Assembly (NCBI GenBank): GCA_018056425.1
Contig: JAGPFR010000005.1
Coordinates: 1 to 64,000, forward strand
Reading direction: 5' to 3'
DNA from: Lachnospiraceae bacterium
GTDB taxonomy: Bacteria; Bacillota; Clostridia; Lachnospirales; Lachnospiraceae
Length of the DNA stretch: 64,000 nt
Below, piece by piece: positions 60,312 to 64,000 of the stretch (within the stretch, counting starts at the first letter, position 1; every line of letters starts with the position of its first letter). A program made the position numbers and the translations under genes. Under the pieces are notes generated by a model. That model was given only the letters and a program-made list of their open reading frames with translations. It was not told the DNA's origin and searched no databases.

Positions 60312-61214
60312 ATGAAGTTTTCTTCTTTTATGCCGCTTGCCCGCTTCGGCGTCCGCACGGTTTTGTTCGGAAAAAAAGATCCCATACTCGGAACAGTAAT
60401 AGTGACCGACAAGTGCAATTTAAAATGCAGGCACTGTTCGGTAAACAATATAACTGCCGTCATCCATCCTTATGCTCAGATAAAAGGAGAGATGCAGCAG
60501 CTTTTTGACATGGGGATCCGTATTCTTTTTTTCTGCGGAGGAGAGACATTCCTGTGGGAAGACAGCGGCAAGACCATAAGGGATCTTGTTATCGAAGCAA
60601 AAGAAATGGGGTTTCTTATCGTTAACGTGGTTACCAACGGAACGCACCCTATCGACCTTCCCGAGGCAGATCTGATACTCCTTAGTCTTGACGGAGACAG
60701 GGAGCGTCACAACGAAGTCCGCGGCGATACCTATGATACGATCATGGAAAATATCGCAAATGCAACTTCGGACAATATCTGTTTTTACATGGCGGTTAAT
60801 CAGATAAATAAAAATGCGATAGAGCATGTATGCCGCAAAGCAAGAGATACAAAGAATGTAAGAGCGGTTTCTTTTAACTTCCATACTCCATATCCCGATA
60901 CAAGGGATCTTGCGCTCAGCAAAGAAGAAAAGGCTGAGTGCTGCAGGACGATCGAAAAGATGATGAAGGAAGGATGTCCGGTATTTAATCTGAAGAGTGC
61001 ATTTGACTATATCATCAACAACACATTCCCTACTCCCTGCTATCAGTGCGTTGTCATAGAAAACGGGAAGCTGTCGGTATGCGGAAGATGTATCGATGTT
61101 CCGGGGCTGTGTGATGAATGCGGATATTTCTTTGTTGCTGAATATACACTTTTATTCAGCGGAAATCTGAAGATAATTTTTGAGATGCTCAGAACATATC
61201 TGAAGTACGTGTAA
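60312..61214 (+). CDS. Radical SAM protein with C-terminal cysteine cluster
   Basis: A 300-residue radical S-adenosylmethionine enzyme. The [4Fe-4S]/SAM motif is Cys35-x3-Cys39-x2-Cys42 in VTDKCNLKCRHCSVNN, followed by FFCGGETFLW (GGE motif) and LLSLDGDRERHNEVRG. Six cysteines near the end (TPCYQCVVIENGKLSVCGRC and LCDECGY) could hold an auxiliary cluster as in SPASM-type enzymes. A hydrophobic C-terminal stretch may touch the membrane. The reaction is unknown; no peptide precursor was found nearby. A second radical SAM gene starts 2 bp later. Confidence 0.87.
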   Translation: MKFSSFMPLARFGVRTVLFGKKDPILGTVIVTDKCNLKCRHCSVNNITAVIHPYAQIKGEMQQLFDMGIRILFFCGGETFLWEDSGKTIRDLVIEAKEMGFLIVNVVTNGTHPIDLPEADLILLSLDGDRERHNEVRGDTYDTIMENIANATSDNICFYMAVNQINKNAIEHVCRKARDTKNVRAVSFNFHTPYPDTRDLALSKEEKAECCRTIEKMMKEGCPVFNLKSAFDYIINNTFPTPCYQCVVIENGKLSVCGRCIDVPGLCDECGYFFVAEYTLLFSGNLKIIFEMLRTYLKYV

Positions 61215-61216
61215 AG

Positions 61217-62470
61217 ATGAGTATAGGAACTACGCTTACGAGAATGTGGCTTACAAGATCTTTCAGGCCCTTTCTTTTTACAAATGAATACGATGACGAT
61301 CTGAAATTCGAAGATCTTGATAATCTCGGACTTTACGTGCATATACCCTTTTGCGAGAGTATATGTAATTTCTGTCCCTATTGCAAAGTCATGTACGAGA
61401 AGGATCTTTGTGACAGATATATCGACGCACTCATCAAAGAGATCCATATGGTCGGATCCCGCATCCCGGGTAAAAAGAAAACAACCAGTCTGTACTTCGG
61501 AGGCGGAACTCCCGCACTTGCTTCGGGACGTATTGCTGAGATCATAGGTGCGATAAATGAGCACTTTATCATCACGGAAGGGATCGGAGCAGAGCTTCAT
61601 CCTTCGAATGTAACTGCGGATAAACTCCTTGTTTTGAAAGAGGCAGGGGTTACGAAGATCAGTATCGGAATACAGTCTTTCGGTGAAAAATATCGTAAGA
61701 TACTCGGAAGAAGTCAGGCTGATCCTGCAGCGCTTAAGAAAGCACTCGATGAAGTTTCTTTTGAAACCGTATCGATGGATTTTATCTTCGCACTTCCGGG
61801 TCAGATATTTGAAGATATCAGATCGGATATCGACACGGCTTTTAAGTGCGGCGCAAATCATGTGGCGGTATATCCTTTTATCGATTTTACTTTTACATCC
61901 AGTAAAGTTAAGGCTATGCCCAAGAAGGAAAAGAGAGCACTTCTTGATAAGGTCACTGCATACTGCAGGGAAAAGGGATATCCCAGGAATTCCATATGGA
62001 CATTTGCAGGCAAAGAGAATGCAAGATATTCGTCCATGACGAGGGATAATTTTCTGGGCTTTGGATGCTCTGCGACAACGCTTTTGCGGGACAGGTTTAA
62101 GATCAACACATTCTCCGTGGAAGAGTACTGTAAGAGGGTGGATGAAGGAAAGCTCCCGACTTCCCTTACCATCAGATTCACCCTTCGCCAGAGAATGGTT
62201 TATTACCTCTTCTGGACAGCATATTCCACCAAAATAGATCCCAAGGGGTTCGAGGAGTATTTCGGCGTGCCTCTGAGTAAGAAGTACGGCTTTGAGTTTG
62301 CCCTGGCCAAAATGGCAGGATTTTTGACTGAAGAAGACGGTGTTTATACCATGACTCCCAAGGGGGCTTTCTATTACCATTATTACGAGAATTTCTATAC
62401 CCTCGCATATATAGATAAAATGTGGGGGATCATGAGAAAAGAAGCATTTCCGGAAAAGATAGTTCTTTAA
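61217..62470 (+). CDS. Coproporphyrinogen oxidase-like (HemN/HemW family) radical SAM protein
   Basis: A 417-residue protein. The radical SAM motif is Cys46-x3-Cys50-x2-Cys53 with a fourth Cys56 in FCESICNFCPYC; LYFGGGTPALAS, GAELHPSNVTADKL and ISIGIQSFGEKYRKILGR are HemN/HemW-family motifs. A winged-helix-like C-terminal region (about 330-400, RFTLRQRMVYYLFWTAYST) follows. Family members oxidise coproporphyrinogen, insert heme, or break heme down; no heme genes flank it, so the name is only family level. It is cotranscribed with the preceding radical SAM gene, suggesting joint action on one substrate. Confidence 0.85.
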   Translation: MSIGTTLTRMWLTRSFRPFLFTNEYDDDLKFEDLDNLGLYVHIPFCESICNFCPYCKVMYEKDLCDRYIDALIKEIHMVGSRIPGKKKTTSLYFGGGTPALASGRIAEIIGAINEHFIITEGIGAELHPSNVTADKLLVLKEAGVTKISIGIQSFGEKYRKILGRSQADPAALKKALDEVSFETVSMDFIFALPGQIFEDIRSDIDTAFKCGANHVAVYPFIDFTFTSSKVKAMPKKEKRALLDKVTAYCREKGYPRNSIWTFAGKENARYSSMTRDNFLGFGCSATTLLRDRFKINTFSVEEYCKRVDEGKLPTSLTIRFTLRQRMVYYLFWTAYSTKIDPKGFEEYFGVPLSKKYGFEFALAKMAGFLTEEDGVYTMTPKGAFYYHYYENFYTLAYIDKMWGIMRKEAFPEKIVL

Positions 62471-62515
62471 AACGTTTTCCCTCTTTTTAGGGATGCGTTA
62501 CCTGCGATAATCGTG

Positions 62516-62521
62516 TATAAT
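62516..62521 (+). promoter_or_regulatory. -10 box of the GGDEF-STAS genes
   Basis: TATAAT, 30 bp before the ATG at 62552; no clear -35 at the right spacing. Confidence 0.45.
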
Positions 62522-62551
62522 TATAACGGTTATTTTAACCAGGGGGGACAT

Positions 62552-63772
62552 ATGAATTACGAGAAGATCATCAATGATTTTGTAAAGGATGGTGCCGGTG
62601 AGTTTATCATCACCGACAGGCACGGAGATGTTCTGTACAGAAACCGTGTTGAAGAATTCACCGATGACCAGTGGAAGGCATGGGCAGCATTTAACATTGA
62701 TGCTGCTACGATAGACCGTGAGGAAGATTGGGAAATCTCCGACAGAAGCGGCGGGAACTATTATAATGCCAAGTCGCTTCCCGTTTCATGCGACGGTGAA
62801 GAGGTCATCCTGCACCATGTTTACAACACCAGTCAGTACGCAACTCTTTTGCGTGACGTTTCAGGCTATCTTAAGGATTGGAGAGATCTGAGTGCATTCC
62901 AGACAGCTATGCTGGAGAAGCTCTCGGGTAACTATGAATCCTGTCTGCCGGTTGTTCTTAAATATTTCAAAGTATCAAGCGCAGTAATGTATATAGGCCG
63001 TGACAGGAAGATGGAGAGACATCTTCTGAACAAAGGCACTAAGACCATTGAATCCACCCGTATTGACAGGGAGGATGTTTTTGATGCTCCCAAGGGAGAA
63101 TTCAGAAAGCTTCCCGGAATGGGCGATGAAGCATATCTGTGCTATATCTGCGACAGTGCGATACACGGAACCGATTATGCACTGTATCTTTATTCAGAAG
63201 AACTCGAGAGCGATGACGATTTCAGCATGCATTACAACGTCATAAAGCTCTTTATTGAAAACGGACTTCTTCGTGAACAGATTACCTACGAAAGTGAACA
63301 CGACAAGCTCACATCCCTTTACAACAAGGGGAAATATATGTCCATGCTTTCGGACTTTCTTCCCAAGAAGAACCGTGTTGCCATTTATAACATGGACGTT
63401 AACTATCTCAAGAGGACCAATGATACGCTCGGTCACGAAGCGGGAGATGCACTTTTGGTTAAAGCGGGAAAGAGCCTTCTTGCAGTCGAAAGAGACAATG
63501 TCAGAGGCTTCAGAATGGGCGGGGACGAATTCATGCTTCTCGGATGGGACCTTGAAGAGGAAGAAGCTGCTGCCGTCAAGAAAGAGTGGGAAGAAGCTCT
63601 TGATAAGCTTAATAAAACGGACAACGGTGTTGAATGTATCATTGCATGCGGTCTTGCTTACGGTAAGGGGGACTTCGATCTGAAGGAACTCCTCAAGAAA
63701 GCAGACGATCTGATGTATGAGAATAAAGTAGCTATTAAACTGTCCAGGGGTGAAGATCCCAATTCCAGATAA
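62552..63772 (+). CDS. Cytosolic GGDEF protein with N-terminal sensory region
   Basis: A 406-residue soluble protein. The first ~230 residues contain no membrane helix and look like two small sensory domains (ITDRHGDVLYRNRVEEF; then a PAS/GAF-like region up to YLYSEELESDD). The GGDEF domain (about 245-395) has NMDVNYLKRTNDTLGHEAGD and an intact FRMGGDEFMLL, so diguanylate cyclase activity is expected; the RxxD inhibitory site is missing (RDNV). The ATG at 62552 has a strong AGGGGGG site; an earlier in-frame ATG at 62513 is upstream of the -10 box. A STAS protein gene follows 24 bp downstream. Confidence 0.86.
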   Translation: MNYEKIINDFVKDGAGEFIITDRHGDVLYRNRVEEFTDDQWKAWAAFNIDAATIDREEDWEISDRSGGNYYNAKSLPVSCDGEEVILHHVYNTSQYATLLRDVSGYLKDWRDLSAFQTAMLEKLSGNYESCLPVVLKYFKVSSAVMYIGRDRKMERHLLNKGTKTIESTRIDREDVFDAPKGEFRKLPGMGDEAYLCYICDSAIHGTDYALYLYSEELESDDDFSMHYNVIKLFIENGLLREQITYESEHDKLTSLYNKGKYMSMLSDFLPKKNRVAIYNMDVNYLKRTNDTLGHEAGDALLVKAGKSLLAVERDNVRGFRMGGDEFMLLGWDLEEEEAAAVKKEWEEALDKLNKTDNGVECIIACGLAYGKGDFDLKELLKKADDLMYENKVAIKLSRGEDPNSR

Positions 63773-63796
63773 AATTACAGAACGGAGGAGAATAAT

Positions 63797-64000
63797 ATGA
63801 CTATCAACAAGAATCAGGACGGAAGCAAACTTGAAATCGCGCTCGAGGGAAGACTCGATACAATGACAGCACCCTCACTCGAAGAGGAAGTTAAGAATTC
63901 CATCGAAGGAATCAAGGAGCTTATCTTTGATCTTAAGGATCTCGTATATGTATCATCCGCAGGACTTCGTGTTCTTCTGTCAGCCCAGAAAACCATGAAC
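63797..64000 (+). CDS. STAS-domain anti-sigma-factor antagonist-like protein (partial)
   Basis: The first 68 residues of a STAS protein, cut by the right edge of the window. ALEGRLDTMTAPSLEEEV and LIFDLKDLVYVSSAGLRVLL are the hallmark strands, with the phosphorylatable Ser in the SSAGLR turn. Such proteins bind anti-sigma kinases in partner-switching systems. GGAGGAG precedes the ATG. Its partners would lie beyond the window. Confidence 0.9.
   Translation, partial: MTINKNQDGSKLEIALEGRLDTMTAPSLEEEVKNSIEGIKELIFDLKDLVYVSSAGLRVLLSAQKTMN

Noticed and set aside
61043..62380. 445-codon open frame on the minus strand
   Set aside because: It is antisense to two clear radical SAM genes; its translation is rich in Arg/Ser/Cys without any recognisable motif, and its length follows from the codon bias of the sense genes.

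Overview
The window reads as a chromosomal segment of a strictly fermentative, Gram-positive Clostridia member, most likely a Lachnospiraceae of the Butyrivibrio type (inference). The reasons are the Firmicutes gene order asp23-nusB-xseA-xseB-ispA-dxs-tlyA-nadK-argR-recN, a perfect CIRCE operator, an L-box lysine riboswitch, lipobox-type lipoproteins, AGGAGG-like ribosome binding sites, and a cytosolic protein pair that I recall as DUF5717/DUF5716, families I associate with Lachnospiraceae. Coding density is high, almost all genes lie on the + strand, and no rRNA, tRNA, CRISPR array, transposase or prophage was seen.

Layout. 1-0.8 kb (minus): start of pyrB and a nitroreductase. 1-4.7 kb: a frameshifted secreted LysM protein and a membrane-anchored transglutaminase. 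4.8-6.8 kb: membrane diguanylate cyclase, hemerythrin and a degenerate HIT-like protein, the last two probably one gene split by a frameshift. 6.8-10.4 kb: trpS, a tandem GT2 glycosyltransferase, an SseB-like protein and a small acidic protein. 10.5-12.7 kb: htpG behind CIRCE. 12.8-19.7 kb: a tight four-gene operon of unknown function (beta-sandwich/solenoid giant, Hsp70-like protein, TPR-like protein, coiled-coil membrane protein). 19.8-23.6 kb: purC, purB, purA. 23.7-26 kb: HAD hydrolase, small membrane protein, Mbeg1-like hydrolase. 26-32 kb: F-type ATP synthase operon in which the delta subunit gene is replaced by a delta-C-terminal-domain/alpha fusion. 32.1-33.8 kb: DtxR regulator coupled to an ion transporter. 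33.9-35.5 kb: prfC. 35.6-44.7 kb: the asp23-to-recN housekeeping run. 44.8-50.1 kb: four lipoproteins, three of them tandem paralogues, flanked by REP-like palindromes. 50.2-53.8 kb: typA and a GtrII-like membrane protein. 53.8-56.6 kb: lysine riboswitch, dapA, dapB and a eukaryotic-type hisA. 56.7-58.5 kb: degenerate M23 membrane protein, bactofilin, YerC/TrpR-like regulator. 58.7-64 kb: acyltransferase, XRE-AbrB fusion regulator, two radical SAM proteins, a GGDEF protein and the start of a STAS protein.

The two strongest candidates for something undescribed are (1) the 12.8-19.7 kb operon, where an actin/Hsp70-fold protein that seems to have lost part of its nucleotide site is encoded with a 1208-residue scaffold, a TPR-like protein and a membrane coiled-coil protein immediately downstream of Hsp90; and (2) the ATP synthase stator, where only the b-binding half of delta survives and is fused covalently to alpha, which changes the expected subunit stoichiometry. 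Secondary points are the degenerate M23-bactofilin pair, the eukaryotic-type HisA placed under lysine control, and two apparent single-base frameshifts that could be real or assembly errors.

All family assignments come from reading motifs by eye; no database search, alignment or structure prediction was run.
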